Positions 22,665 through 29,981 of a stretch of 29,981 bases of DNA are shown in pieces. How positions within the stretch are numbered: the stretch's first letter is position 1; every line of letters begins with the position of its first letter. The stretch lies in contig JAGZKI010000030.1 in assembly GCA_018365265.1 (NCBI GenBank), positions 1 to 29,981 of the forward strand. The letters are read 5' to 3'. The DNA is from Streptococcus parasanguinis (GTDB lineage: Bacteria; Bacillota; Bacilli; Lactobacillales; Streptococcaceae). The notes below the pieces were generated by a model, which was given only the letters and a program-made list of their open reading frames with translations, searched no databases and was not told the origin of the DNA. The position numbers and the translations under genes were made by a program.

Positions 22665-23333
22665 ATGAATCTGGTAGAGAATGCTGATCTTGTTCGGCAA
22701 CAAGTAGAAACAGCAAGAAACAAAGCTAACCGTCAAGATCAAGTCAATGTGATAGCTGTCACCAAGTATGTAGATATTGCCACAACAGAAGCACTGGTGA
22801 AAACAGGTATCCAACATATCGGTGAAAATCGTGTCGATAAATTTCTAGAAAAGTATCAAGCTCTAAAAGACTATGACCTCACTTGGCACTTGATTGGGAG
22901 CCTCCAACGGCGGAAAGTAAGAGACGTGATCAATCTCGTCGATTACTTTCATGCCTTGGATTCGGTGAAGCTGGCTCAAGAAATTCAAAAGCGAGCAGAA
23001 CACCCGATCAAGTGTTTCCTCCAAGTGAACATTTCTGGTGAAGAAAGTAAGCATGGATTTGCACCCGATGAACTGGATGATGTTTTAGCGGAAATCGCAC
23101 AGCTGGACAAAATTGAAATTGTTGGTTTAATGACGATGGCTCCTTTTGAGGCTAGTCAAGAAGAGTTGCAGGATATTTTTTTAAAAACTCACCAACTTCA
23201 GAAACAACTAGAAAAGAAACAATTAAAAAATATGCCTTTTTCAGAACTAAGTATGGGTATGAGTCGTGACTTTGAAGTAGCCATTGCGAACGGAGCGACT
23301 TATGTTAGAATTGGGACATCATTTTTTAAATAG
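22665..23333 (+). CDS. ylmE: YggS/PROSC-family PLP homeostasis protein (YlmE)
   Basis: Pyridoxal-phosphate-binding protein that balances free PLP and amino/keto-acid pools; it has no confirmed enzyme activity. The 222-residue protein has the PLP lysine Lys34 in AVTKYV, HLIGSLQRRK, and the C-terminal SMGMSRDFEVAI phosphate-binding segment. It starts two bases after the ftsZ stop, the conserved ftsZ-ylmE order of Gram-positives. Confidence 0.95.
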   Translation: MNLVENADLVRQQVETARNKANRQDQVNVIAVTKYVDIATTEALVKTGIQHIGENRVDKFLEKYQALKDYDLTWHLIGSLQRRKVRDVINLVDYFHALDSVKLAQEIQKRAEHPIKCFLQVNISGEESKHGFAPDELDDVLAEIAQLDKIEIVGLMTMAPFEASQEELQDIFLKTHQLQKQLEKKQLKNMPFSELSMGMSRDFEVAIANGATYVRIGTSFFK

Positions 23334-23342
23334 GAAAGAACT

Positions 23343-23972
23343 ATGTCATTAAAAGATAAATTTAACAACTTTATTGACTACTTCACAGAAGACGGTGAAG
23401 AAGTAGAAGTTCGCGAGGCAAAGGCAGCTGGGGCGGAAACTCAACCAGTTCCACAGCCACAGCCGACTCCTCAAGTAACTTCTCCACGTCCACAGATTAG
23501 TCAAAAAGAATCAGTAAAACCGAAGCCGACTCCTGTCACACCTGTTACAACTCCTGTATCTACAGTAGCTGTCAAGGAACCTGTTTCAACAACGAAAAAT
23601 ACATCTGAAAATATTACTCGCTTGCATGAACGTCAACGTGAATTGGCTGCTAATCGTGCGAATACAGATGAAAAGATTACCATTGATGTACGCTATCCCC
23701 GCAAATACGAGGAAGCAACTGAAATTGTTGATCTATTACTATCTAATGAGAGTATCTTGATTGACTTCCAATATATGACAGAAGTACAAGCACGTCGTTG
23801 TTTAGATTATTTGGATGGAGCTCGTTATGTTTTAGCAGGAAATCTTCGTCGTGTGGCAAGTACCATGTACTTGTTGACTCCAATTAATGTAGTCGTTAAC
23901 ATTGAAGATATCCGCCTTCCAAATGATGTGGAAGTGACAGAATTTGACTATGATATGAAACGTAATCGTTAA
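23343..23972 (+). CDS. sepF: Cell division protein SepF (YlmF)
   Basis: Membrane anchor and bundler of FtsZ, partly redundant with FtsA. The 209-residue protein has an N-terminal amphipathic helix (SLKDKFNNFIDYF), a Pro/Gln/Thr-rich linker (about 30-95) and the C-terminal SepF domain (about 115-200) with GNLRRVASTMYLLTP. It is one base before ylmG. Confidence 0.96.
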   Translation: MSLKDKFNNFIDYFTEDGEEVEVREAKAAGAETQPVPQPQPTPQVTSPRPQISQKESVKPKPTPVTPVTTPVSTVAVKEPVSTTKNTSENITRLHERQRELAANRANTDEKITIDVRYPRKYEEATEIVDLLLSNESILIDFQYMTEVQARRCLDYLDGARYVLAGNLRRVASTMYLLTPINVVVNIEDIRLPNDVEVTEFDYDMKRNR

Positions 23973-23973
23973 G

Positions 23974-24204
23974 ATGATTATCTTTCAATACTTATCCAAT
24001 ATCATTCAAATCTATTCCATCATTCTTGTTATCTTTGCCTTACTATCTTGGTTCCCTGGGGCACCTCAGAGTACTCTTGGGAGCCTTTTTAGAAAGTTAC
24101 CATTACAGTTTGGAGGCTTGGATTTTACAGTTCTTGTAGGACTTTTGGTCTTGAACTTGATGAATCAGTTATTAGCCCGCTTGTTCCTACTTTTGATTGG
24201 ATAG
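23974..24204 (+). CDS. ylmG: YggT-family membrane protein YlmG
   Basis: A 76-residue protein with two membrane helices (about 7-27 and 48-70) and an intervening SWFPGAP motif characteristic of the YggT/YlmG family. Homologues influence nucleoid or division organisation in plastids and bacteria; the exact role in streptococci is unknown. It is six bases before ylmH. Confidence 0.93.
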   Translation: MIIFQYLSNIIQIYSIILVIFALLSWFPGAPQSTLGSLFRKLPLQFGGLDFTVLVGLLVLNLMNQLLARLFLLLIG

Positions 24205-24210
24205 AATACG

Positions 24211-25002
24211 ATGGGACAGACAGAGATTTACCAACATTTCAATCGAGAAGATCACGAATTTATTGATCGGTGTATTGAATTGTCTGAAAGAGTGGTGGAA
24301 CGCTATTCTGTTGAGGTGACGGGGTTTTTAAACCCTCATCAGGTCACTATTTTACGAAATGTTGCGGCAAGCTACCAATTACAGGTCTTTGCTTCCAGTG
24401 ATGAGCAGAAAATAGAGTATGCCAAGGTTATTGTTGCTCCGGATTATTACCAATTGGATCCAAGTGACTTTGATCTGGCCCTATTGGAAATGGTCTATGC
24501 TTCAAAATTTCATCACTTGACCCATTCCCAGGTACTGGGGACCATTGTTCACCAATTGGGTGTGGAGCGTAAGTCCTTTGGAGATATTCTGACGAGTGAT
24601 GGAAAGATCCAAGTATTTGTTGAACAACGTTTTGTTGCCTATTTCATGGATCACATACAGAAAATTTCTCGGGTACCTGTTAAGCTGAGGGAAGTTCCTC
24701 TCTCTGAACAAATGATCGTAGAGGAAGAAAGCCAGCAGCGAGATATTCTCGTGTCGAGTTTTCGGTTAGACAAGGTGATTGCTGGGACCTTCAAGCTTTC
24801 GCGCTCACAAGCTAGTCAGTTGATTAGTTCTGGTCTAGTGAAAGTTAACTATGCGACTACTTCCAATGTTAGCTATGCTGTCGGTCTGAATGATTTAGTC
24901 AGTGTTCGACGCTTTGGGCGTCTTAAAATTGTTTCTGAAAATGGTATTTCAAAGAGTGGAAAATATAAAGTAACTGTTGAAGTACTCTTAAGTAAAAAAT
25001 GA
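24211..25002 (+). CDS. ylmH: RNA-binding protein YlmH (S4 domain)
   Basis: A 263-residue protein with an N-terminal YlmH domain and a C-terminal S4 RNA-binding domain (about 180-240; FRLDKVIAGTFKLSRSQASQ). The family has been linked to rescue of stalled ribosome-nascent-chain complexes in Bacillus. Its place in the division cluster is conserved across Firmicutes and does not by itself imply a role in division. Confidence 0.94.
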   Translation: MGQTEIYQHFNREDHEFIDRCIELSERVVERYSVEVTGFLNPHQVTILRNVAASYQLQVFASSDEQKIEYAKVIVAPDYYQLDPSDFDLALLEMVYASKFHHLTHSQVLGTIVHQLGVERKSFGDILTSDGKIQVFVEQRFVAYFMDHIQKISRVPVKLREVPLSEQMIVEEESQQRDILVSSFRLDKVIAGTFKLSRSQASQLISSGLVKVNYATTSNVSYAVGLNDLVSVRRFGRLKIVSENGISKSGKYKVTVEVLLSKK

Positions 25003-25011
25003 GGAGGAGTT

Positions 25012-25839
25012 ATGGCTCTTACTGCTTTAGAAATTAAAGATAAAACTTTTGGCGTTAAATTTAGAGGGTATGATGCGAACGAAGTAGAAGAATTTCTAGA
25101 TATCGTTGTTCGCGATTATGAAGATCTTGTTCGTTTAAATCATGATCAAGAAGCAAAAATTCAAGCTCTTGAAGAACGCTTAAACTATTTTGATGAAATG
25201 AAAGATTCATTGAGTCAATCTGTTTTGATTGCACAAGATACTGCTGAACGTGTCAAACAAGCAGCTAACGAACGTTCTGAAAATATTGTTCGTCAAGCTG
25301 AACAAGATGCACAGCATTTAGTAGATGAAGCAAAACAAAAAGCAAATGAAATCCTTCGTCATGCAACGGATAACGCCAAGAAGGTTGCCGTTGAAACAGA
25401 GGAGTTGAAGAACAAGACACGCGTCTTCCATCAACGTTTGAAATCAACAATCGAAAGCCAATTGAGCATTATCGATACGCCTGAATGGGATGAAATTCTT
25501 CGCCCAACAGCTATGTATATTCAAACAAGTGATGAAGCTTTCCGTGAAATTGTTGAGAAAGCTTTGGGTGAATCTGTTCACCATCATCATGCAGAAGATG
25601 AGAACATTGATTTGACTCGTCAATTCTCTCCAGCTGAAATCGAAGAATTGCAAAAACGCATTGAAGCAGCTAACTTAGAATTGGGTGCGACACAAGCGTT
25701 TGAAGGTTTGAATGAAAAAGTTCAATCCGCTTTAGAAGAGGCAGAGCACGCTCGTCATGAAAATGAAGAAGTTGTTGCAGTTGAAGAAACTGTTCAACCT
25801 GAAGATGATGCAAATCGTGAATCTGTCAATATTTTATAA
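25012..25839 (+). CDS. divIVA: Septum/pole protein DivIVA
   Basis: Coiled-coil protein that binds negatively curved membranes at septa and poles. The 275-residue protein has the N-terminal lipid-binding segment with FGVKFRGYD (Phe and Arg at the tip), a long coiled coil (about 35-160), a natural HHHH stretch near 190 and an acidic C-terminus. GAGGAG precedes the ATG. The stop codon is four bases from the ileS T-box leader. Confidence 0.96.
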   Translation: MALTALEIKDKTFGVKFRGYDANEVEEFLDIVVRDYEDLVRLNHDQEAKIQALEERLNYFDEMKDSLSQSVLIAQDTAERVKQAANERSENIVRQAEQDAQHLVDEAKQKANEILRHATDNAKKVAVETEELKNKTRVFHQRLKSTIESQLSIIDTPEWDEILRPTAMYIQTSDEAFREIVEKALGESVHHHHAEDENIDLTRQFSPAEIEELQKRIEAANLELGATQAFEGLNEKVQSALEEAEHARHENEEVVAVEETVQPEDDANRESVNIL

Positions 25840-25842
25840 TTT

Positions 25843-26066
25843 TGTAAAAACAGGTCCATTAATGATAGGTCTAGCGAGCAGATGATGGTGGAAGATCTGC
25901 ACTCCCTCTTAATGGATGATCCTTTTACAGTATTCGTTCTGAACCCTTGAGTAAGAACGGACGTTTCCCTCGTTACGGGATGAGAGGAGAAGGTCGCTTG
26001 CGACTTCTCGAACAAAGGTGGTACCACGAGCAATCGTCCTTTTTAGGATGCTCGTGTTTTTTTTTA
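25843..26066 (+). ncRNA. Isoleucine T-box riboswitch leader of ileS
   Basis: The base helix TGTAAAA (25843-25849) pairs with TTTTACA (25923-25929). The upper helix TCCATTAA (25855-25862) pairs with TTAATGGA (25909-25916). The loop between contains ATC (25919-25921), the Ile specifier. The apical part has GCAGAT/ATCTGC with a GATGGTG loop. A stem III hairpin (GAGAAG..CTTCTC) precedes the T-box core AAAGGTGGTACCACG (26014-26028); TGGT (26019-26022) fits the A73 discriminator of tRNA-Ile. I see no AGTA on the 5' side, so stem I is slightly atypical. Uncharged tRNA-Ile should raise ileS expression. Confidence 0.92.
26025..26066 (+). terminator. T-box terminator hairpin (Ile)
   Basis: CACGAGCA (26025-26032) pairs with TGCTCGTG (26049-26056), with inner TCC/GGA pairing, and is followed by a run of nine or more Ts. 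Confidence 0.93.
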
Positions 26067-26094
26067 TAGCTTTTTAAATCAATAAGGAGACACA

Positions 26095-28887
26095 ATGAAA
26101 CTCAAAGAAACATTGAATCTTGGGAAAACAGCCTTTCCAATGCGGGCTGGTCTTCCAACGAAAGAACCAGTTTGGCAAAAGGAATGGGAAGATGCAAAAT
26201 TGTATCAACGTCGTCAAGAACTAAATGAAGGGAAACCTCATTTTGTCTTGCATGATGGCCCTCCATACGCAAACGGAAATATCCATGTTGGACATGCCAT
26301 GAATCATATCTCAAAAGATATCATCATTCGTTCTAAGTCTATGTCAGGTTTTAACGCCCCTTATATCCCAGGTTGGGATACTCATGGTCTGCCAATTGAG
26401 CAGGTTTTGGCAAAACAAGGTGTGAAACGTAAAGAAATGGACTTGGTTGAGTACTTAAAACTTTGTCGTGAGTACGCTCTTTCTCAAGTTTATAAACAAC
26501 GTGATGATTTCAAGCGTTTGGGGATGTCAGGTGACTGGGAAAATTTATATGTGACTTTAACTCCAGACTATGAAGCAGCCCAAATTCGTGTCTTTGGTGA
26601 GATGGCTAATAAGGGTTATATCTACCGTGGTGCCAAGCCAGTTTACTGGTCATGGTCATCTGAATCAGCTCTTGCTGAAGCAGAGATTGAATACCATGAT
26701 TTGGTATCAACTTCTCTTTACTATGCTAACAAAGTTAAAGATGGTAAGGGTGTCCTAGATACAGATACCTACATTGTTGTCTGGACAACAACTCCATTTA
26801 CGGTTACAGCTTCTCGTGGATTGACGGTAGGTGCAGAGTTTGATTATGTCGTAGTGAAACCTGCTGGATCTGATCGTAAATATGTCGTAGCATCTGAGCT
26901 TTTGCCAAGCCTTTCTGAAAAATTCGGTTGGGAGAATGATGAAGTCCTTGCGACTTACCAAGGGAAAGAATTGAACCACATCGTTACAGAACACCCATGG
27001 GATACAGAAGTTGATGAATTGGTGATCCTTGGTGAGCATGTAACCCTTGATTCAGGTACCGGTATCGTCCATACGGCTCCTGGTTTTGGTGAGGATGACT
27101 ACAATGTAGGGATTGCAAATGGCCTCGAAGTTGCTGTTACTGTTAATGAACGCGGAATCATGATGGAGAATGCTGGACCTGACTTTGCAGGTCAGTTCTA
27201 TGACAAGGTTGTTCCAACGGTTATTGAGAAACTTGGCGATCTGCTTCTTGCTCAAGAAGAAATCTCTCACTCCTACCCATTTGACTGGCGGACGAAAAAA
27301 CCAATCATCTGGCGTGCCGTGCCACAATGGTTTGCTTCTGTTTCAAAATTCCGTCAAGAAATCCTGGATGCTATTGATAAAGTGAAATTCCATACAGAAT
27401 GGGGGAAAGTCCGTCTTTACAATATGATTCGTGACCGTGGTGACTGGGTCATCTCTCGTCAACGTGCCTGGGGTGTGCCTCTTCCAATCTTCTATGCAGA
27501 AGACGGAACACCAATCATGACTGCTGAGACCATCGAGCATGTAGCTCAACTCTTTGAAGTACATGGTTCAAGCATTTGGTGGGAACGTGATGCCAAAGAC
27601 CTCTTGCCAGAAGGATTTACTCACCCAGGTTCACCAAATGGCGAGTTCAAGAAAGAAACAGATATCATGGACGTTTGGTTTGACTCAGGTTCATCATGGA
27701 ATGGTGTTTTGGTGAATCGTCCAAATCTGACTTACCCAGCTGACCTTTACCTTGAAGGTTCTGACCAATACCGTGGTTGGTTCAACTCATCACTTATCAC
27801 CTCTGTGGCGAACCATGGTGTAGCACCTTACAAGCAAATCTTGTCTCAAGGTTTCACATTAGATGGTAAAGATGAGAAGATGTCTAAATCTCTTGGAAAT
27901 ACCATCGCCCCAAGCGACGTTGAAAAACAATTTGGTGCGGAAATTTTGCGTCTCTGGGTAACCAGTGTTGATTCAAGCAACGACGTACGGATCTCTATGG
28001 ATATCTTGAGCCAAGTCTCAGAGACTTACCGTAAGATCCGTAATACCCTTCGTTTCTTGATTGCTAACACATCTGACTTTAACCCAGCTGAGGATGCAGT
28101 CGCTTACGAAGAACTTCGTTCTGTTGATAAGTACATGACCATCCGCTTTAACCAACTTGTTAAGACGATTCGTGACGCTTATGTAAACTTTGAGTTCTTG
28201 ACGATCTACAAAGCACTAGTGAACTTTATCAACGTTGACTTGTCAGCCTTCTACCTTGATTTTGCCAAAGATGTTGTCTACATCGAAGGTGCGAAATCTC
28301 TTGAACGCCGTCAGATGCAAACAGTCTTCTATGACATCCTTGTGAAAATCACTAAACTCTTGACGCCAATTCTTCCTCACACTGCTGAAGAAATCTGGTC
28401 ATACCTTGAGTTTGAAGCAGAGGATTTTGTTCAATTATCAGAATTGCCAGAAGCAGAAACGTTTGCCAACCAAGAAGAAATCTTGGATACTTGGTCAGCC
28501 TTCATGGACTTCCGTGGTCAAGCTCAAAAAGCCTTGGAAGAAGCACGTAATGAAAAAGTGATTGGTAAATCACTAGAAGCTCACTTGACAGTTTATCCAA
28601 ATGAAGTGGTGAAAACACTTCTTGGAGCTGTTGATAGCAATGTCGCTCAACTCTTGATTGTTTCTGAGTTGACCATTGCAGAAGGAGCAGCTCCAGAAGG
28701 TGCAGTGGCCTTCGAAGATGTTTCCTTCACTGTTGAACGTGCAGCTGGTGAAGTTTGTGACCGTTGCCGTCGTATCGATCCAACAACTGCAGAACGCCAC
28801 TACCACGCAACCATCTGTGATCACTGTGCAAGCATCGTCGAAGAGAACTTTGCAGACGCAGTCGCAGAAGGATTTGAAGCTAAATAA
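26095..28887 (+). CDS. ileS: Isoleucine--tRNA ligase
   Basis: Class I aminoacyl-tRNA synthetase charging tRNA-Ile, with editing of mischarged valine. The 930-residue protein has the HIGH motif as HVGH (64-67), the CP1 editing domain (about 190-390), KMSKS at 595-599, the anticodon-binding region and a C-terminal zinc site (Cys888, Cys891, Cys908, Cys911). This is the usual bacterial (mupirocin-sensitive type) architecture. AAGGAGA precedes the start. Confidence 0.98.
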   Translation: MKLKETLNLGKTAFPMRAGLPTKEPVWQKEWEDAKLYQRRQELNEGKPHFVLHDGPPYANGNIHVGHAMNHISKDIIIRSKSMSGFNAPYIPGWDTHGLPIEQVLAKQGVKRKEMDLVEYLKLCREYALSQVYKQRDDFKRLGMSGDWENLYVTLTPDYEAAQIRVFGEMANKGYIYRGAKPVYWSWSSESALAEAEIEYHDLVSTSLYYANKVKDGKGVLDTDTYIVVWTTTPFTVTASRGLTVGAEFDYVVVKPAGSDRKYVVASELLPSLSEKFGWENDEVLATYQGKELNHIVTEHPWDTEVDELVILGEHVTLDSGTGIVHTAPGFGEDDYNVGIANGLEVAVTVNERGIMMENAGPDFAGQFYDKVVPTVIEKLGDLLLAQEEISHSYPFDWRTKKPIIWRAVPQWFASVSKFRQEILDAIDKVKFHTEWGKVRLYNMIRDRGDWVISRQRAWGVPLPIFYAEDGTPIMTAETIEHVAQLFEVHGSSIWWERDAKDLLPEGFTHPGSPNGEFKKETDIMDVWFDSGSSWNGVLVNRPNLTYPADLYLEGSDQYRGWFNSSLITSVANHGVAPYKQILSQGFTLDGKDEKMSKSLGNTIAPSDVEKQFGAEILRLWVTSVDSSNDVRISMDILSQVSETYRKIRNTLRFLIANTSDFNPAEDAVAYEELRSVDKYMTIRFNQLVKTIRDAYVNFEFLTIYKALVNFINVDLSAFYLDFAKDVVYIEGAKSLERRQMQTVFYDILVKITKLLTPILPHTAEEIWSYLEFEAEDFVQLSELPEAETFANQEEILDTWSAFMDFRGQAQKALEEARNEKVIGKSLEAHLTVYPNEVVKTLLGAVDSNVAQLLIVSELTIAEGAAPEGAVAFEDVSFTVERAAGEVCDRCRRIDPTTAERHYHATICDHCASIVEENFADAVAEGFEAK

Positions 28888-28892
28888 AAGCC

Positions 28893-28927
28893 ATTAAAAG
28901 AAGTTCCATAAAGGAACTTCTTTTAAT
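28893..28927 (+). terminator. Terminator after ileS
   Basis: A perfect 15-bp stem (28893-28907 with 28913-28927) with an ATAAA loop; the T-rich right arm provides the U tract. Confidence 0.88.
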
Positions 28928-28961
28928 AGCTAGAATAGTGTAGAGATTTATGTATTAGGGA

Positions 28962-28992
28962 AAGAAAAAAGTAAGGCAAATTGGCCTTACTT
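28962..28992 (-). terminator. Terminator of the DUF1827 gene
   Basis: On the minus strand AAGTAAGGC pairs with GCCTTACTT, followed by TTTTTTC. The stop codon of the gene lies inside the stem. Confidence 0.88.
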
Positions 28993-29289
28993 AGTAATTG
29001 GAAAGGAAATTTCAATTAGTTTATCGGAGTAGAGGGTTTTAATAGCGGATTGGTCAATGATTTGAAGATCAATCTTACGTTTTAAAAAGAACTCACGAAT
29101 TTTTTCTACTTCAGTTTCACGAATAGCTCGGTGTTTGTTACTGATCAATAATTCATAGTGTGTTGGGGCCTGTGTAAAAACAACATCGGTATTGCCCGCG
29201 GAATAAACCTCGACAAGCAAGGCGTCAGTGCTGGCAAGTTGGCTTTTGACCAGTGCAGCATGACTATTTGTGGTATTAATGAGCTTCAT
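28987..29289 (-). CDS. DUF1827-family protein
   Basis: A 100-residue cytoplasmic protein, beginning MKLINTTNSH and containing VYSAGNTDVVFTQAPTHYE, that matches the streptococcal/lactococcal DUF1827 family as I remember it. Function unknown. It has AGGAGG before the ATG, its own extended -10 promoter and a strong terminator. The Nudix gene 67 bases upstream on the same strand has no clear terminator and may read through. Confidence 0.87.
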   Translation of the reverse strand: MKLINTTNSHAALVKSQLASTDALLVEVYSAGNTDVVFTQAPTHYELLISNKHRAIRETEVEKIREFFLKRKIDLQIIDQSAIKTLYSDKLIEISFPITK

Positions 29290-29319
29290 ATGAGTTCCTC
29301 CTAACCTCTATCTTCATTT

Positions 29320-29328
29320 ATTATAGCA
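29320..29328 (-). promoter_or_regulatory. Extended -10 promoter of the DUF1827 gene
   Basis: The minus strand reads TG-C-TATAAT (29328 down to 29320), 30 bases from the start codon. The -35 is weak (TTTCAC at 29348-29343). Confidence 0.7.
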
Positions 29329-29356
29329 CTTTTTTATTTTTTGTGAAAGAATTCCT

Positions 29357-29806
29357 TTATTTTTTGTGGGTATTTTTCCACTGTTCAATGCCCCATTTGT
29401 GACTGCCACGTTTGAGTTTTTCAATAGCTTCATCTACAGGAAACCAAGCAAGACTGTTAAAATCTTCCAGTGGTTTTTGAGTCTCTGTATAGTCTACCAC
29501 TTCATAAATATAGGCAGGATTGTAGTAGTAGGTGTCGCGATGACTGGAATAGAAATACTCATCTGCTTGGCCATAGTATTGTCCTAAAACAGCGGTAAAA
29601 CCTAATTCTTCGATCAGTTCCCGTTTCAGAGCTTGCAAGTGATCTTCACCTGCCTCGATTTCCCCGCCGGGCAAGAACCAGGCTCCATTAGGAGCTTGAA
29701 CGAGGATGATCTGATCCTTGTCCTTATTGGGAATAACGGCGTAGACACCATAGCGATTGACGTAGGTCACATCTTGTTTTTTTTCACCAAAACTTGGAAT
29801 GGTCAT
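29357..29806 (-). CDS. Nudix hydrolase (MutT-like)
   Basis: A 149-residue protein with a complete Nudix box at 48-70 (GX5EX7REUXEEXGU: Gly48, Glu54, Arg62, Glu63, Glu66, Glu67, Gly69). Such enzymes cleave nucleoside diphosphates linked to another moiety; the substrate cannot be told from the sequence. It lies upstream of DUF1827 on the same strand. The ribosome site is weak (AGAG). Confidence 0.92.
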   Translation of the reverse strand: MTIPSFGEKKQDVTYVNRYGVYAVIPNKDKDQIILVQAPNGAWFLPGGEIEAGEDHLQALKRELIEELGFTAVLGQYYGQADEYFYSSHRDTYYYNPAYIYEVVDYTETQKPLEDFNSLAWFPVDEAIEKLKRGSHKWGIEQWKNTHKK

Positions 29807-29833
29807 GGTTTTCTCTTTTCTTATTTTTTCATC

Positions 29834-29842
29834 ATTATATCA
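29834..29842 (-). promoter_or_regulatory. Extended -10 promoter of the Nudix gene
   Basis: The minus strand reads TG-A-TATAAT (29842 down to 29834), 27 bases upstream of the start codon. No clear -35. Confidence 0.65.
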
Positions 29843-29874
29843 TATTTTTTAGCAAAAATCTGGAGGGAAAAAAG

Positions 29875-29973
29875 AAAGAGGATGGGACAAAAGTCCTAGC
29901 CTCTCAATTATTTTTGGATTGTCGAGCAAGACGCAGTGGTTGAGTGGGCTCTACTACGCTGATTTCATCAGCT
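29875..29973 (-). repeat. Intergenic repeat copy 2 (inverted relative to copy 1)
   Basis: Reverse complement of 1-99 at 97 of 99 positions. It carries the same small hairpin (ATCAGC/GCTGAT) and the terminator-like hairpin, here with one extra mismatch. It continues to the end of the window with TTTACAGC, sequence that would lie left of base 1 in the first copy. Confidence 0.85.
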
Positions 29974-29981
29974 TTTACAGC

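Noticed and set aside
25580..25593. HHHH run in divIVA as an engineered His-tag
   Set aside because: Only four His, internal, embedded in natural coiled-coil sequence with no vector features.

Overview
The window is a chromosomal segment of an oral or mitis-type Streptococcus (sanguinis/parasanguinis-like). The evidence is the gene content: RsmD-CoaD-SepM, a CcdA-Etrx-MsrAB surface redox operon with a YesM/YesN-type two-component system, a competence prepilin peptidase with a SigX CIN-box, and a complete murD-murG-divIB-ftsA-ftsZ-ylmEFGH-divIVA-ileS block. Many protein sequences also resemble pneumococcal ones as I remember them. The species cannot be fixed by eye. Almost everything is recognisable core streptococcal genome. 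I see no phage, IS element, CRISPR array, tRNA or rRNA gene.

Layout. 1-99 is a copy of an intergenic repeat ending in a terminator. 161-2244 (+) is a translationally overlapping operon of rsmD, coaD and sepM. 2407-5248 (+) is an extracellular methionine-sulfoxide repair operon: ccdA, a tiny methionine-rich pentapeptide-repeat lipoprotein, the thioredoxin-like lipoprotein etrx and msrAB. It is followed at 5307-7750 by an AraC-type response regulator and a histidine kinase. 7896-10080 (+) holds yutD, rlmN and a VanZ-family gene. 10116-11692 (+) is an orphan trpB under a textbook promoter and a tryptophan T-box. 11700-12359 (-) is the competence prepilin peptidase. 12447-13048 (+) is yqgQ and a cysteine-less rhodanese. 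13096-13821 (-) is rsuA. 14000-16119 (+) is typA and a DUF3165 membrane protein. 16210-25839 (+) is the cell-wall and division cluster, followed by an isoleucine T-box and ileS (26095-28887). 28987-29806 (-) holds a DUF1827 protein and a Nudix hydrolase. The window ends in an inverted copy of the repeat it began with.

How the genes work together. CcdA passes electrons across the membrane to Etrx, which re-reduces membrane-anchored MsrAB. The lipoprotein between them is built almost only of Met, Lys, Asp/Glu and Ser, with nine methionines spaced exactly five residues apart. Its position suggests a sacrificial oxidant sink that MsrAB recycles. This is the most interesting system in the window and is my inference. 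The stand-alone trpB with a Trp-sensing leader suggests conversion of scavenged indole to tryptophan. Three genes (rsmD, yqgQ, the prepilin peptidase) have promoter elements so close to the start codon that their mRNAs should be leaderless or nearly so.
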